Shown: positions 1 through 9,483 of the stretch, piece after piece
Position numbering within the stretch: position 1 is the stretch's first letter
Layout of the letters: each line of letters begins with the position of its first letter
Origin: Bacteroidia bacterium
Lineage (GTDB): Bacteria > Bacteroidota > Bacteroidia > Palsa-965
Direction of reading: 5' to 3'
Assembly: GCA_025454955.1 (NCBI GenBank)
Contig: JALONL010000012.1
Span: forward strand, 124,001-188,000
DNA: 64,000 bases
Program-made: the position numbers and the translations under genes
The notes under the pieces: model-generated
What the model was told of the DNA's origin: nothing
What the model saw: only the letters and a program-made list of their open reading frames with translations
The model's database searches: none

Positions 1-413
1 CCCGAAGTGTTGGAGGTAATGAGTGTGCCCGGCTTGCGGAACTGCTCGACCTTTTCGAACACTGTTTTTTTGATGGCGAGATTTTCCACCACCACTTCTA
101 TCACCCAGTCGCAGCCCGCAATTTTGGGCATATCATCATCGAAATTGCCGGTGGTAATGCGTGCGGCAAACGATTTATGATAAATGGGCGAAGGATTTGA
201 TTTGAGGGCAAACTGCAGTGCGTCGTTTACAATACGATTGCGCACGGCTTTGCTTTCGAGGCTCAGGCCTTTGGCTTTTTCGGCATCGCTGGGCTCTTTG
301 GGCACAATATCGAGCAGCATTACCTCGCAGCCGATATTGGCAAAATGACAGGCAATGCGCGAACCCATTACCCCCGAGCCGAGCACGGCTATTTTATGAA
401 TTTTGCGTTTCAT
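1..413 (-). CDS. 3-hydroxyacyl-CoA dehydrogenase, N-terminal part (truncated by the window edge)
   Basis: Reverse-strand translation from the ATG at 413 reads MKRKIHKIAVLGSGVMGSRIACHFANIGCEVMLLDIVPKEP...VIEVVVENLAIKKTVFEKVEQF...LITSNTSG: Rossmann GxGxMG motif and 3HCDH_N-type SNTS motif. Open to position 1. Confidence 0.88.
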   Translation of the reverse strand, partial: MKRKIHKIAVLGSGVMGSRIACHFANIGCEVMLLDIVPKEPSDAEKAKGLSLESKAVRNRIVNDALQFALKSNPSPIYHKSFAARITTGNFDDDMPKIAGCDWVIEVVVENLAIKKTVFEKVEQFRKPGTLITSNTS

Positions 414-903
414 GTCCGTTTTGTGTATTTGAGCGGTAACGCTCTTCGGCAATTTCTACTATCTGATCGATGGTTTTAAACAGGGCCGAAATTTTTTTGG
501 CCCCGATGCGCGCTTCGAGTTGTTTGTTAAAATCGCGCACCACTTCCTTGGCTTCGTTTTTCTGCGCAATTCCTTTTGCAGTGAGGCGGATAAGTGTTTT
601 ACGTCGGTCATCCTTATCGGTTTCGCGCACAATGAGTTCTTTTTCTTCGAGCGAATTGATAAGGCGGGTGAGCGAGGTCTGTTCCATGCCAAGCTGCGGG
701 GCAATATCGGAGGCGTAGGAACCCTGAGTGCTGTCGACATTAAGCAGAAAATGCGCCATTGCAATGGTGGCGTTGTGCAAAGCCGCTTCGGCATTGTACA
801 TACGACTCACCACCTGCCAGGCTGTTTTGAGCTTCGAATCGACCGTTTCGGTATGTTTCTTTGGCATACTGAAAACAATGTTAGGAAATATTTTATTATG
901 CAC
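394..903 (-). CDS. MarR family winged-helix transcriptional regulator
   Basis: Translation shows a MarR pattern (LGMEQTSLTRLINSLEEKELIVRETDKDDRRKTLIRLTAKG). Overlaps the start of the downstream dehydrogenase by about 20 nt. The start may be the internal Met (MPKKHTETV). Confidence 0.9.
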   Translation of the reverse strand: MHNKIFPNIVFSMPKKHTETVDSKLKTAWQVVSRMYNAEAALHNATIAMAHFLLNVDSTQGSYASDIAPQLGMEQTSLTRLINSLEEKELIVRETDKDDRRKTLIRLTAKGIAQKNEAKEVVRDFNKQLEARIGAKKISALFKTIDQIVEIAEERYRSNTQNGHETQNS

Positions 904-940
904 GCATAAAAACTAATGAAAGTTTAGTTAATTTTATTTT

Positions 941-1933
941 ATGAAACGCAGTTTTAACGAAACGGCCGGTGTGCGGCACCCGCTTATAATGGCTCCCATG
1001 TTTCTGGTGAGCAATGCCGCCATGCTCGAAGCCGGCATGAAAGCCGGTGTGCTGGCGGCCTTCCCCACGCTCAATTACCGCAACGAGGGCGAGCTGGAGG
1101 CAGTGCTGCAACGTTTAAACAGCTTCAGGGCGCAGCATCCCGGCGGCAGCTACGCGGTAAACCTTATCACCCAGCAATCGAACCCACTCTATAAAAAGCA
1201 CCTGGCCCTGTGCGTGGCTGCACGGGTGCCGGTGTACATTACCTCGCTGGGCAGCCCCAAAGAGGTAATTGAAGCCGCCCGCAGCTACTGTGCAATGGTG
1301 CTTTGCGATGTGACCAACCTTACCCACGCCCGCAAAGCCGCCTCGCTGGGCTGCGATGGGTTTATAGCCGTGGGGCAGGGCGCAGGCGGACATGCCGGGC
1401 CGCACCCGCTGCAAATACTGGTGCCCGCACTCCGCAAAGAATTCCCCGGCAAATTTGTAATCGCCGCAGGTGGCATTGCCGATGGCCGCGGAATACTTTC
1501 TACCGAAGTGCTCGGAGCCGATGCCGTATCGGTAGGTACACGTTTTATTGCCAGCACCGAAGCCGGTGTAAACGATGCCTACAAACAGGCCGTGGTAAAC
1601 GCCGGTATGGACGATATTGTAATGACCACCAAACTTTCGGGCACACCCTGTACCATTATCGATACGCCCGAAGCCAAGCGCATGGGCTATGAGCAAAACT
1701 GGTTCGAGCGGTTTATGAGTAATAATCCGCGCACTAAAAAATGGTTTAAAATGCTGGTGCATGTGCGGGGGATGAAACGGTTGGAGCAATCGGTGCTGCC
1801 CAATAATTATAAGCGGTTGTGGTGTGCGGGGAAATCGGCGGAGTTGATTGATGATATTTTGCCTTGTGAGGTGATTATTGAGCGGATGATAGAGGAATAC
1901 CGTACTGCAAAAACCGAATTATGCAATTCGTGA
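941..1933 (+). CDS. NAD(P)H-dependent flavin oxidoreductase, 2-nitropropane dioxygenase/nitronate monooxygenase-like
   Basis: MAPMFLVSNAAMLEAGMKAGVLAAFP..., GCDGFIAVGQGAGGHAG, VIAAGGIADGRGI...GADAVSVGTRFIASTEA: typical NMO/YrpB FMN-binding motifs. Confidence 0.9.
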   Translation: MKRSFNETAGVRHPLIMAPMFLVSNAAMLEAGMKAGVLAAFPTLNYRNEGELEAVLQRLNSFRAQHPGGSYAVNLITQQSNPLYKKHLALCVAARVPVYITSLGSPKEVIEAARSYCAMVLCDVTNLTHARKAASLGCDGFIAVGQGAGGHAGPHPLQILVPALRKEFPGKFVIAAGGIADGRGILSTEVLGADAVSVGTRFIASTEAGVNDAYKQAVVNAGMDDIVMTTKLSGTPCTIIDTPEAKRMGYEQNWFERFMSNNPRTKKWFKMLVHVRGMKRLEQSVLPNNYKRLWCAGKSAELIDDILPCEVIIERMIEEYRTAKTELCNS

Positions 1934-1958
1934 TTTTCAAAAGGGTTATATTTAAACT

Positions 1959-3074
1959 GTGAAACAAATTTATTCAGGCTGGAGCCGCTGGTTTGTAGTG
2001 GTTCTTTCTGTTGTGGTGTTGTTTTTCTTCACCTATGAGAGTACTTCCTACCGCTTTTCTGAAGATGATGCTTTTTTCACGCAACAGGTTTCAGAAAAAG
2101 GGATTGCAGGGGCTGTTTCTTTTTTTTATCAGGAACAGAATGGAAGATTAGGTGCGCATATTATTTGTTGCACTGTTTACCAAACAGGAAATTTTATAGG
2201 GAAACCTTTTTTTATTTTTTGGCAATTCCTGCTGTTAATTGCATTTATATTTTCTCTTGATAAACTCCTCCGTGCAATATTATTCAACTATAATGAGCGG
2301 TTGGTGATATCCCGAAACACGTTGTTGTGTGCATCCCTTTCTGCATTGTTCTTTTATATGGATCGTGGCAAAATAAGCAGTGAAGCATGGCACTGGATTG
2401 CGGCTAGTGCAGTACACACCGTATCTTTTATCCTGACAATTGCTTCGGCTGCATTTCTTATCCGATATTATTATACCAATAAAACAACGCAGATAATTTC
2501 CTTTTTCTTTCTTGCACTTTTTGCGGGAAGTTTTTCAGAATCGAACCTCATTACCACACTTTCTTTACTCTCTGTGTTATTGATTTATAAGGTTGCCTCA
2601 TCACGAAAAGTATCTGCAATGCTTGTTTCAGGAATCCTGGGATTATTGATTGCCCTTTTTATCAATCTCCTATCTCCGGGAATAGATATAAGGTTGAATC
2701 AGTTGCCCGACTTTAATTTTACTCAGGCATTGAAAAACACGTTACACTCATGCTGGATTCTCTTGAAAAATGCAGGATGGGCCACTTTACTTTTTCTTAC
2801 CCTGCTCACTTCACCCGCATTTAAAGCCGAAATCGGTGAAACGCTGCACAACCGGTTAAACAATATATTAGTCATTGCGGGATTAATTGGAGCTTTGTTG
2901 CTGAATATTTTTGTGACTTGTTACCTGCTTTCGGATGTGGCTCCTGGGCGTAGTTTGTTGTTCCCACAATTCTGTCTTGTTTCGGCAATAATTATTTTTT
3001 ATTTCAGTCCAAGAAGTAAGCGAATGTCTGGTGATCCAGCAATCAGTAATGATTCATCGACATACAATGGATAG
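1959..3074 (+). CDS. Multi-pass membrane protein, possibly GT-C glycosyltransferase-like/DUF6056-like
   Basis: Many hydrophobic segments; GTG start; family only tentatively recognised. Confidence 0.55.
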   Translation: MKQIYSGWSRWFVVVLSVVVLFFFTYESTSYRFSEDDAFFTQQVSEKGIAGAVSFFYQEQNGRLGAHIICCTVYQTGNFIGKPFFIFWQFLLLIAFIFSLDKLLRAILFNYNERLVISRNTLLCASLSALFFYMDRGKISSEAWHWIAASAVHTVSFILTIASAAFLIRYYYTNKTTQIISFFFLALFAGSFSESNLITTLSLLSVLLIYKVASSRKVSAMLVSGILGLLIALFINLLSPGIDIRLNQLPDFNFTQALKNTLHSCWILLKNAGWATLLFLTLLTSPAFKAEIGETLHNRLNNILVIAGLIGALLLNIFVTCYLLSDVAPGRSLLFPQFCLVSAIIIFYFSPRSKRMSGDPAISNDSSTYNG

Positions 3075-3125
3075 TTCTATTCCAACTGTTACGTTATGAT
3101 CTCTTTTCGTCAATAAGAAATCTGT

Positions 3126-3845
3126 TTACCCGGCTTTCCTCGCCACCAGCACATACCCCAACGGAAAAGTACGCTTGGTTCGCTCCGAAATTTTCTTCAC
3201 AAAACGCCTCCGCGAAAGAAACTTTCCCCAACCATTCCAGAAAAAGAAAAACGGTTTCTGCATCGGAAAATTCCCAAAACGATAACCCTTCGAAACTAGA
3301 TCAAAAAGCACTTCGGGCAGACCGCCATAAGGAAAAAGCTCAACTGCTTCGGCATTATTGGTGGCGCAGAAATCTTTGAGTTTGTACTCGGTGTAGCGGT
3401 GATGATCGTGCGGGGTTTCGTGCAGCCAGTATAAAAACGGAACAGTGAGAATGAGATGTCCGCCGGGTTTGAGGATGCGTATCATTTCCGAAAAAAGCAG
3501 TTCTGGTTTGCGTATGTGTTCGAGTACGTCGGAGCAGAGTACGGTATCGAAACTGTTGCTTTCGAGGAAGCCGAGTCCTTCGTTGAGGTCGGCTTCGAAA
3601 TCGAGGTGAGAAATGTCGAGGCGGCTGTTTCCCCAATCTACACAAATCGTTTCGCTGACTATGTCTTTGTAGAAAATGTAGTAAGGCACATCGCCGCAGC
3701 CCACATCGCCCAAACGTCCGCGGGCATATTTGCGTATAACCGGCTCGTAGGCATTGCCAATAATTTTGTGATTGTAAGTGCCAATGATGCGGCCCTTTTT
3801 ATCGCGTACAAATCGTTTGGCTTTCCAGTGTTCCTGATTTTTCAT
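3126..3845 (-). CDS. Class I SAM-dependent methyltransferase
   Basis: GRLGDVGCGDVPYYIFYKD, FDTVLCSDVLEHIRKPELLFSEMIRILKPGGHLILTVPF: Methyltransf_11-like motifs. Confidence 0.88.
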   Translation of the reverse strand: MKNQEHWKAKRFVRDKKGRIIGTYNHKIIGNAYEPVIRKYARGRLGDVGCGDVPYYIFYKDIVSETICVDWGNSRLDISHLDFEADLNEGLGFLESNSFDTVLCSDVLEHIRKPELLFSEMIRILKPGGHLILTVPFLYWLHETPHDHHRYTEYKLKDFCATNNAEAVELFPYGGLPEVLFDLVSKGYRFGNFPMQKPFFFFWNGWGKFLSRRRFVKKISERTKRTFPLGYVLVARKAG

Positions 3846-3885
3846 GTGTGCTTTGGCAAACAGGTTGGATAAAGATGCAAATAAT

Positions 3886-4830
3886 TCACTTGCGGTTCAC
3901 CATCCACACACCGGTAAGAATTACCCCTATACATAAAAGCGGCAACAGCCCGAAAGCCTCTCCGTCTGTCATGCCCCAGCCAATGGCCACTGCGGGAATC
4001 AGGTATGCCACCGACGAAGCAAACAGCGGCCCTGCATCGCGGATGAGCATATTATACACAATCACACTCAGCGCCGTACCAAACACCGCCAGCACACACA
4101 CAAACATCAACGATTGCAACGCCTGAGGATGAGTGGTAAGCCGGTGTACGAAATCGGTGGTAAACAAATAGCCCAATGCCACCGGGCCAATAATACATAA
4201 AGCCAGCACAGTGGCACCCACGGCATTCACACCGTCGAGTTTTGCTTTGATAATGTTTACGCTGATGCCATAGAAAAATGTGGCAATCACCACCAGCACA
4301 CTGCCTAACCATACATTGCCGGGATGCTCGTCCTGCCTGCCCGTGGCAATGAGCGCCAGCGCACCCGCCAGCCCGATAAGCGTTCCCGCTACCTGCCAGC
4401 CATTGGTTTTGCGCTTAAACATACTCAGCCCCACCAGCAGCGTAAACAGCGGTGTGAGCGAATTGAGCATACCCGTGAGCGAACTGCTTATCATGGTTTC
4501 GGCTTTGGTGAAAAGGAAAGCCGGAATAAGATTGCCCGTAATGCCCATGCCCGCCAGCGCAGCCCAGGGCTTGGGATTAATACTTCGGAAATACCGGAAA
4601 GCCAGCGGCAACAAAAACAAAAACGCAATGCCAATACGCAGCGCAGCCACCTGCTCAGGCGTATATACATCGAGGCCGCGTTTCATAAGTATAAACGAAC
4701 TGCCCCAGGTTAACGCCAGTGCAATAAAAATAACCCATTGAAGAACGCTGCGTTGCTGCATAAGCGGCAAAGATACAGTGTTGCCGCATTGCAGCCTTAC
4801 CCTGCGGCGAATAAATAACCGGCCGGGCAA
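3886..4830 (-). CDS. EamA/DMT superfamily transporter
   Basis: About 10 hydrophobic segments with the EamA pattern (LALTWGSSFILMKRGL..., PVVAI/IGWGMTDGEAF near the C terminus). The start may be internal (MQQRSVLQWVIF). Confidence 0.88.
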   Translation of the reverse strand: MPGRLFIRRRVRLQCGNTVSLPLMQQRSVLQWVIFIALALTWGSSFILMKRGLDVYTPEQVAALRIGIAFLFLLPLAFRYFRSINPKPWAALAGMGITGNLIPAFLFTKAETMISSSLTGMLNSLTPLFTLLVGLSMFKRKTNGWQVAGTLIGLAGALALIATGRQDEHPGNVWLGSVLVVIATFFYGISVNIIKAKLDGVNAVGATVLALCIIGPVALGYLFTTDFVHRLTTHPQALQSLMFVCVLAVFGTALSVIVYNMLIRDAGPLFASSVAYLIPAVAIGWGMTDGEAFGLLPLLCIGVILTGVWMVNRK

Positions 4831-4855
4831 TGCAGCCTATTTGTAACTTTACCAT

Positions 4856-5065
4856 ATGAAACATCTCACGCTACATATCACCGGCATGACCTGCGGACAC
4901 TGCGAGAATTTCGTCAAAAACATCATCGCAGAAATGCCCGGCGCCACCAATATACACGTAGATCATAAAACCGGAAACGCCGAATTCGACATCGACGAAA
5001 ACCTGCTGAGTATTGACGCAGTAAAAGCCGCTATCAACGACACACACGTATATCAGGCTCAGTAA
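4856..5065 (+). CDS. Heavy-metal-associated (HMA) domain protein, CopZ-like
   Basis: MKHLTLHITGMTCGHCENFVKNI...: GMTCxxC metal-binding motif in a 69-aa ORF. Confidence 0.88.
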   Translation: MKHLTLHITGMTCGHCENFVKNIIAEMPGATNIHVDHKTGNAEFDIDENLLSIDAVKAAINDTHVYQAQ

Positions 5066-5067
5066 AC

Positions 5068-6486
5068 ATGGCTGCACCGCACTACCCTATTTACGCCGGA
5101 GGAAAATTCACCGATACGCCGGTGCCGCTCGAAGTGTATAACCCATACACCAATCAGTTGCTGGCCACCACATCGCTGGCCGGAGCCGACGAGCTGAATG
5201 CTGCCATTGTGGCCGCGCAGGCCGTGCGCAAGGAAATGCAACAGCTTCCGGGCTGGAAAAAATTTCAGATTCTGCGTCAAATTTCCGACAGCATCCTCGC
5301 CAAACAGGATCGCCTGGCACAGCTTCTCTGCCGCGAATCGGGCAAGCCGATACGCTATGCGCGGGCCGAAATTTTGCGTGCCGCACAAACCTTTCTCGAC
5401 GCCGCCGAAGAAGCCAAACGACTGCCCGGCGAGTATCTCACACTCGACCGCACACCTGCCGGCGAAGGCCGCGAAGGCTGGGTGAAATATTTTCCGGTGG
5501 GCATCGTGGCCGGCATTGCGCCGTTTAATTTTCCGCTCAATCTTGCCGTTCACAAAATTGCACCTGCCATTGCCGCAGGTTGTCCCATTGTGCTCAAACC
5601 GGCTTCGTCCACACCACTCTCCACGCTTGAGCTGGCCAAAATCATCGACGAAACCGAACTCCCCAAAGGCGCAGTGTCCATACTACCCATGAACCGCACC
5701 GCCGGCAACCAGCTTGTTACCGACGAACGTTTTGCACTGCTCAGCTTTACCGGTTCGCCCGAGGTGGGCTGGAAAATGAAAGCCGAAGCCGGAAAGAAAA
5801 AAGTGGTACTCGAACTCGGCGGCAATGCCGGTGTAATTGTAACGCCCACGGCCAATTTGCCGCAGGCCGTAAGCAAATGTATAAACGGCGGCTTTGCGTA
5901 TTCGGGACAGATATGTATTCATGCACAGCGCATATTTGTGCAGCAGCAAATCTTTCAATCCTTCGCCAATGCGTTTGTGCAGCGTACACAAGGCCTGCGC
6001 GCAGGCGAGCCCGAAATTGACGGCGTGGATGTATCGGTAATGATTGACGAGGCCAATGCCATGCGCGTGGAAAACTGGGTAAATGAAGCCGTGCAGGCCG
6101 GCGCACAATTGCTTTGCGGCGGCACACGCGAAGGCGCATTCTACGCGCCCACTATACTCACACGCACACACAATAGCATGAAAGTAGTGTGCGAAGAAGT
6201 GTTCGGCCCGGTAGTAATTATCGAACCTTACGAAAACTTTGCCGATGCCCTGCGCATGATAAACGACACACGTTTCGGCTTACAGGCCGGTGTGTTTACC
6301 AATGACGTGCGCGAAATGGATGCTGCTTTCGCAGAAATTGAAGCGGGCGGAATTATTTTAAACGATGTACCCACATTTCGTGTCGATCACATGCCCTACG
6401 GCGGCGTGAAAGACTCGGGACTTGGGCGCGAAGGCGTGGCGTATGCCATGCGTGATATGCTGGAGGCAAGGATTTTGGTGAAATAG
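5068..6486 (+). CDS. Aldehyde dehydrogenase family protein
   Basis: FNFPLNLAVHKIAPAIAAGCPIVLKPAS, VVLELGGNAGVIV, GQICIHAQRIFV, CEEVFGPVVII: ALDH motifs including the catalytic Cys region. Confidence 0.94.
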   Translation: MAAPHYPIYAGGKFTDTPVPLEVYNPYTNQLLATTSLAGADELNAAIVAAQAVRKEMQQLPGWKKFQILRQISDSILAKQDRLAQLLCRESGKPIRYARAEILRAAQTFLDAAEEAKRLPGEYLTLDRTPAGEGREGWVKYFPVGIVAGIAPFNFPLNLAVHKIAPAIAAGCPIVLKPASSTPLSTLELAKIIDETELPKGAVSILPMNRTAGNQLVTDERFALLSFTGSPEVGWKMKAEAGKKKVVLELGGNAGVIVTPTANLPQAVSKCINGGFAYSGQICIHAQRIFVQQQIFQSFANAFVQRTQGLRAGEPEIDGVDVSVMIDEANAMRVENWVNEAVQAGAQLLCGGTREGAFYAPTILTRTHNSMKVVCEEVFGPVVIIEPYENFADALRMINDTRFGLQAGVFTNDVREMDAAFAEIEAGGIILNDVPTFRVDHMPYGGVKDSGLGREGVAYAMRDMLEARILVK

Positions 6487-6491
6487 AATCG

Positions 6492-6989
6492 ATGATGATT
6501 ACCAATTTCCTTTTCGCAAAACTCAAATTCAGTACTGCCCGGGACCCGGCATTTGTAGTGGACAAACTCAAACAGGTCGTTCTCACCCGCGAACATCCTG
6601 TATTTCGTCTGGCACACCGCTTGCCCCAGCACGAATTTTCGGGGAGTTTCAACGGATATTCGTTTCGTATCAGGCGAATTAACCCTTTGGTGAAATATTC
6701 TCTTCCGCTCATTATTGGCGAATACGGGCAAAACGAAACCCACACAGAAATCAAAATCACAATCCGGTTGCATTGGATTCATTATACTTTCCTCAGTCTT
6801 ATTCTTATTGTGGGCATTCTTTCTTTTTTACCTTTTCCGGAAATTAGCGGAAATAATGACCGTGAATCTCAAATCATGAGTTGCTGCCTGATAATCGCTT
6901 TATGGGGATTCGCCTGTTTTCTTGTTCAAAATGAAGTAAGCAAGACCAGAAAAAAATTCATACGTATCTTCGAATCGCAGGAAATATAG
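6492..6989 (+). CDS. Hypothetical membrane protein, paralogue of the next ORF
   Basis: Complete 165-aa ORF with two hydrophobic segments; shares F-G-Y-SF-IRRI and KxFIRIFE motifs with 7061..7573. Confidence 0.7.
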   Translation: MMITNFLFAKLKFSTARDPAFVVDKLKQVVLTREHPVFRLAHRLPQHEFSGSFNGYSFRIRRINPLVKYSLPLIIGEYGQNETHTEIKITIRLHWIHYTFLSLILIVGILSFLPFPEISGNNDRESQIMSCCLIIALWGFACFLVQNEVSKTRKKFIRIFESQEI

Positions 6990-7060
6990 GTCAATAACCT
7001 ATTTTCGAAATTCATTGTGAAGCAATCAGGAGTATAGTAAAAACACTACTCTATATTGAT

Positions 7061-7573
7061 TTGAAGAAAATGAAACTTCTCTTTTTCGATAAACTTACAT
7101 TGGAAACCCGCCTGTCGGTGTACGAAGTACACCAAAGGCTTCAGCATTATGTGTTAAAGCGGGATAATCTGTTTAACAGTTTTGTCACACAGGAACCACA
7201 GCATATTTTCGAAGGCAGGTATAGTGATGAATCATTTCTGATCCGAAGAATTATCAATTATCGGAACCATTTTTTGCCAATGCTGGAAGGGAATTATGAG
7301 CTGACAGGAAATCGCACCCGGATGAAAATAAAAATGCGTTTGCCGAAATTGCTATACCTCATTTTCCCATTAATTATAATTATTCTAACCGGCATATTCT
7401 ATCAAATTACATCTAAGTCAGAAGTTGGCGTTGGACCCGAAATGTATATTTCATTAGCAATGCCGCTTCTGTTTTATCTCATCGTCTTTGGATTTTTCCG
7501 GTACGAGGTTAAGCGTGCCCAAAAACTACTGATACGCATTTTCGAAGCAGAAGAAATGACCAGATCACTCTGA
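7061..7573 (+). CDS. Hypothetical membrane protein, paralogue of the previous ORF
   Basis: 170-aa ORF with the same architecture and shared motifs (FEGRYSDESFLIRRI, KLLIRIFEAEE). The start may be the ATG at 7070. Confidence 0.7.
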   Translation: MKKMKLLFFDKLTLETRLSVYEVHQRLQHYVLKRDNLFNSFVTQEPQHIFEGRYSDESFLIRRIINYRNHFLPMLEGNYELTGNRTRMKIKMRLPKLLYLIFPLIIIILTGIFYQITSKSEVGVGPEMYISLAMPLLFYLIVFGFFRYEVKRAQKLLIRIFEAEEMTRSL

Positions 7574-7583
7574 CGAAACACAT

Positions 7584-8159
7584 TTGCTGAAATTCATGAA
7601 CCACGAAACTGCCGCACAAATTCTTGCCGCCGCTTTCCACAGCAACCTCAGTGTAAACGACACTATTTTAAACGACTCCCGCCGCAATGCGCGTTTGCTG
7701 CATCTCATGCGTTATTCGGTGGGGCTTGGACATCGGCGAAACGGGTTGTTTGTGAGCGATGACGGAAAATCGGCAGCCGTGTTTTATGATCCTTCGCTTA
7801 AAAGTAATTTTCTGAAAGAAACATTGGCACAGCTTACACTCGTGCATCGGGCTATTGGTTGGCGGCGCTTGTTTTATATGCTTAAAAAAGACAAACAGGT
7901 TTCTTCGCGCCGTCCCGCATATCCGCATTATTATCTTTTTCTTATTGGTACAAAACCCGATTCGCAGGGAAGTGGTTCGGGCAGTAAATTACTAAATGAA
8001 TTATTGCAGCGGGCGCAGGATGAACGGAAGGAAGTTTATCTCGAAACTTCGGTGGATAAGAATATTCCGTTTTATGAAAAACGTGGATTTGTAACGTTTG
8101 ATACGTGGTTGGTACGGGAGGGCTATTTGATTCGGTTTATGCGATGGAGGCCTTTGTGA
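7584..8159 (+). CDS. GNAT family N-acetyltransferase
   Basis: LFLIGTKPDSQGSGSGSKLLNELLQRAQDERKEVYLETSVDKNIPFYEKRGF: acetyl-CoA-binding GNAT motif. Confidence 0.9.
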   Translation: MLKFMNHETAAQILAAAFHSNLSVNDTILNDSRRNARLLHLMRYSVGLGHRRNGLFVSDDGKSAAVFYDPSLKSNFLKETLAQLTLVHRAIGWRRLFYMLKKDKQVSSRRPAYPHYYLFLIGTKPDSQGSGSGSKLLNELLQRAQDERKEVYLETSVDKNIPFYEKRGFVTFDTWLVREGYLIRFMRWRPL

Positions 8160-8306
8160 GATATTTGGGGTTTTATTTATTGTGTTTTTCTGCGTTTATC
8201 CCGATTGTTTCAAACCTATGACTATAATTTATTTGCAGATAGTTAATATAATCAGGAGCGAAACTATTGCTCAATAAAGTCCCGCTCGGCTCCTGCTTTA
8301 CGCTAC

Positions 8307-8402
8307 AATTTGCTAAAACAAAAATATAATTCTGGTTGGTTAACCCTTCGAGGTCAAAAAAGACCTCGAAGGGGCATTGTACAATTTTTGTTTTAGCAAA
8401 TT
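8307..8402. repeat. Nested palindromic element: 19-bp perfect outer inverted repeat around a 12-bp hairpin
   Basis: AATTTGCTAAAACAAAAAT (8307-8325) and its exact reverse complement (8384-8402); inside, CCCTTCGAGGTC-AAAAAA-GACCTCGAAGGG (8344-8373). Confidence 0.9.
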
Positions 8403-8519
8403 TCCGCTGCAATCAGGGCTAGAGATTCATTCCGCCCGGTGTTTCAAAATTTGGTACCGAACTAAAATACTACGCAGCACTTCCACGCGGCAGTTGGACC
8501 TGTCGAGGTAGTTGAGCCC

Positions 8520-8630
8520 GTCAAAACCCGGCCACTGAGCTTGTCGAAGTGAGTCCGTCAAAACCCGGCCACTGAGCTTGTCGAAGTGAGCCCGTCAAAA
8601 CCCGGCCACTGAGCTTGTCGAAGTGAGCCT
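8520..8630. repeat. Three tandem 37-bp repeats (GTCAAAACCCGGCCACTGAGCTTGTCGAAGTGAGYCC), followed by degenerate copies to about 8660
   Basis: Copies start at 8520, 8557 and 8594 with near-perfect identity. Flanked by GGTWGTTGAGCCYGTC partial units. Confidence 0.93.
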
Positions 8631-8665
8631 GTCCCGGTGGTTGAGCCTGTCGAAACCACTACAAC

Positions 8666-9460
8666 TCACTCCTTCGGCTGCTTACGAATAATCTTTGCAA
8701 ACAACCCGGGAAAATGCCTCTTTATCCACACCGCCTTAATTTCGCGGCCGCCGATGAGTACTTCTTCTTTCCCTTTTTTCATGGCAACAATTATTTGCCG
8801 GGCGCATTCGTCGGCGGGCATTCCCAGTTCCTGGCTCTTGTCCATTACATTGTGTGCGGTGCCGTCGGGGCGCAGGGCGTGGAGCGAAATGTCGGTGCGT
8901 ATTTTTCCGGGGCAGGCAATGAGTACTTGCAGGCCCTCGCCTTCCACTTCCATGCGCAGCGACTCGAAGAAGCCGTGCAGCGCATGTTTCGAGGCCGAAT
9001 AGGCAGTGCGGTACCAGAAGCCGAATTTACCGGCAATGCTGCTCATCACCACAATATGGCCGCTGCGCTGTGCAAGCATTACGGGCAATACGCTTTTGGT
9101 GAGGGCAATTTGTCCGAAGAAATTTACTTCCATAATACGGCGGTCAATTTCTACCGGCGCATCTTTGGCCAATGCGCGCTGCGAAATGCCGCCGTTGTTT
9201 ACCAGCACGTCAATGCGGCCAAAGGTTTTCACCACCTGCTGCGTGAGTGCATCCACCTCTGAAGTATCGGCCAGATCGAGCGGGAGAATGAGGCAGCGGT
9301 CGGCGCCGAGGCCACAGGCTTGCTGCACACGTTCCAACTCAGTCTGCCTGCGCGACGAAAGCACCAATGTGGCACCCTGCCGGGCAAACTCCACGGCTAA
9401 TGCTTCGCCAATGCCCGAAGAAGCGCCGGTAATCCAAACCACCTTGTTGGCAAAACTCAT
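8666..9460 (-). CDS. SDR family oxidoreductase
   Basis: VVWITGASSGIGEALAVEFARQGA, LVNNGGIS, YSASKHALHGFFESLR: SDR cofactor and YxxxK motifs. Confidence 0.94.
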   Translation of the reverse strand: MSFANKVVWITGASSGIGEALAVEFARQGATLVLSSRRQTELERVQQACGLGADRCLILPLDLADTSEVDALTQQVVKTFGRIDVLVNNGGISQRALAKDAPVEIDRRIMEVNFFGQIALTKSVLPVMLAQRSGHIVVMSSIAGKFGFWYRTAYSASKHALHGFFESLRMEVEGEGLQVLIACPGKIRTDISLHALRPDGTAHNVMDKSQELGMPADECARQIIVAMKKGKEEVLIGGREIKAVWIKRHFPGLFAKIIRKQPKE

Positions 9461-9483
9461 AGTAATCGCAGCTATAATTGCGG

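Noticed and set aside
8173-8412. 79-aa minus-strand ORF as a gene
   Set aside because: Spans the nested palindrome and has no recognisable family; better explained as repeat-derived.
8520-8630. CRISPR array
   Set aside because: The 37-bp units are contiguous with no unique spacers and contain a known-type dispersed palindrome core.
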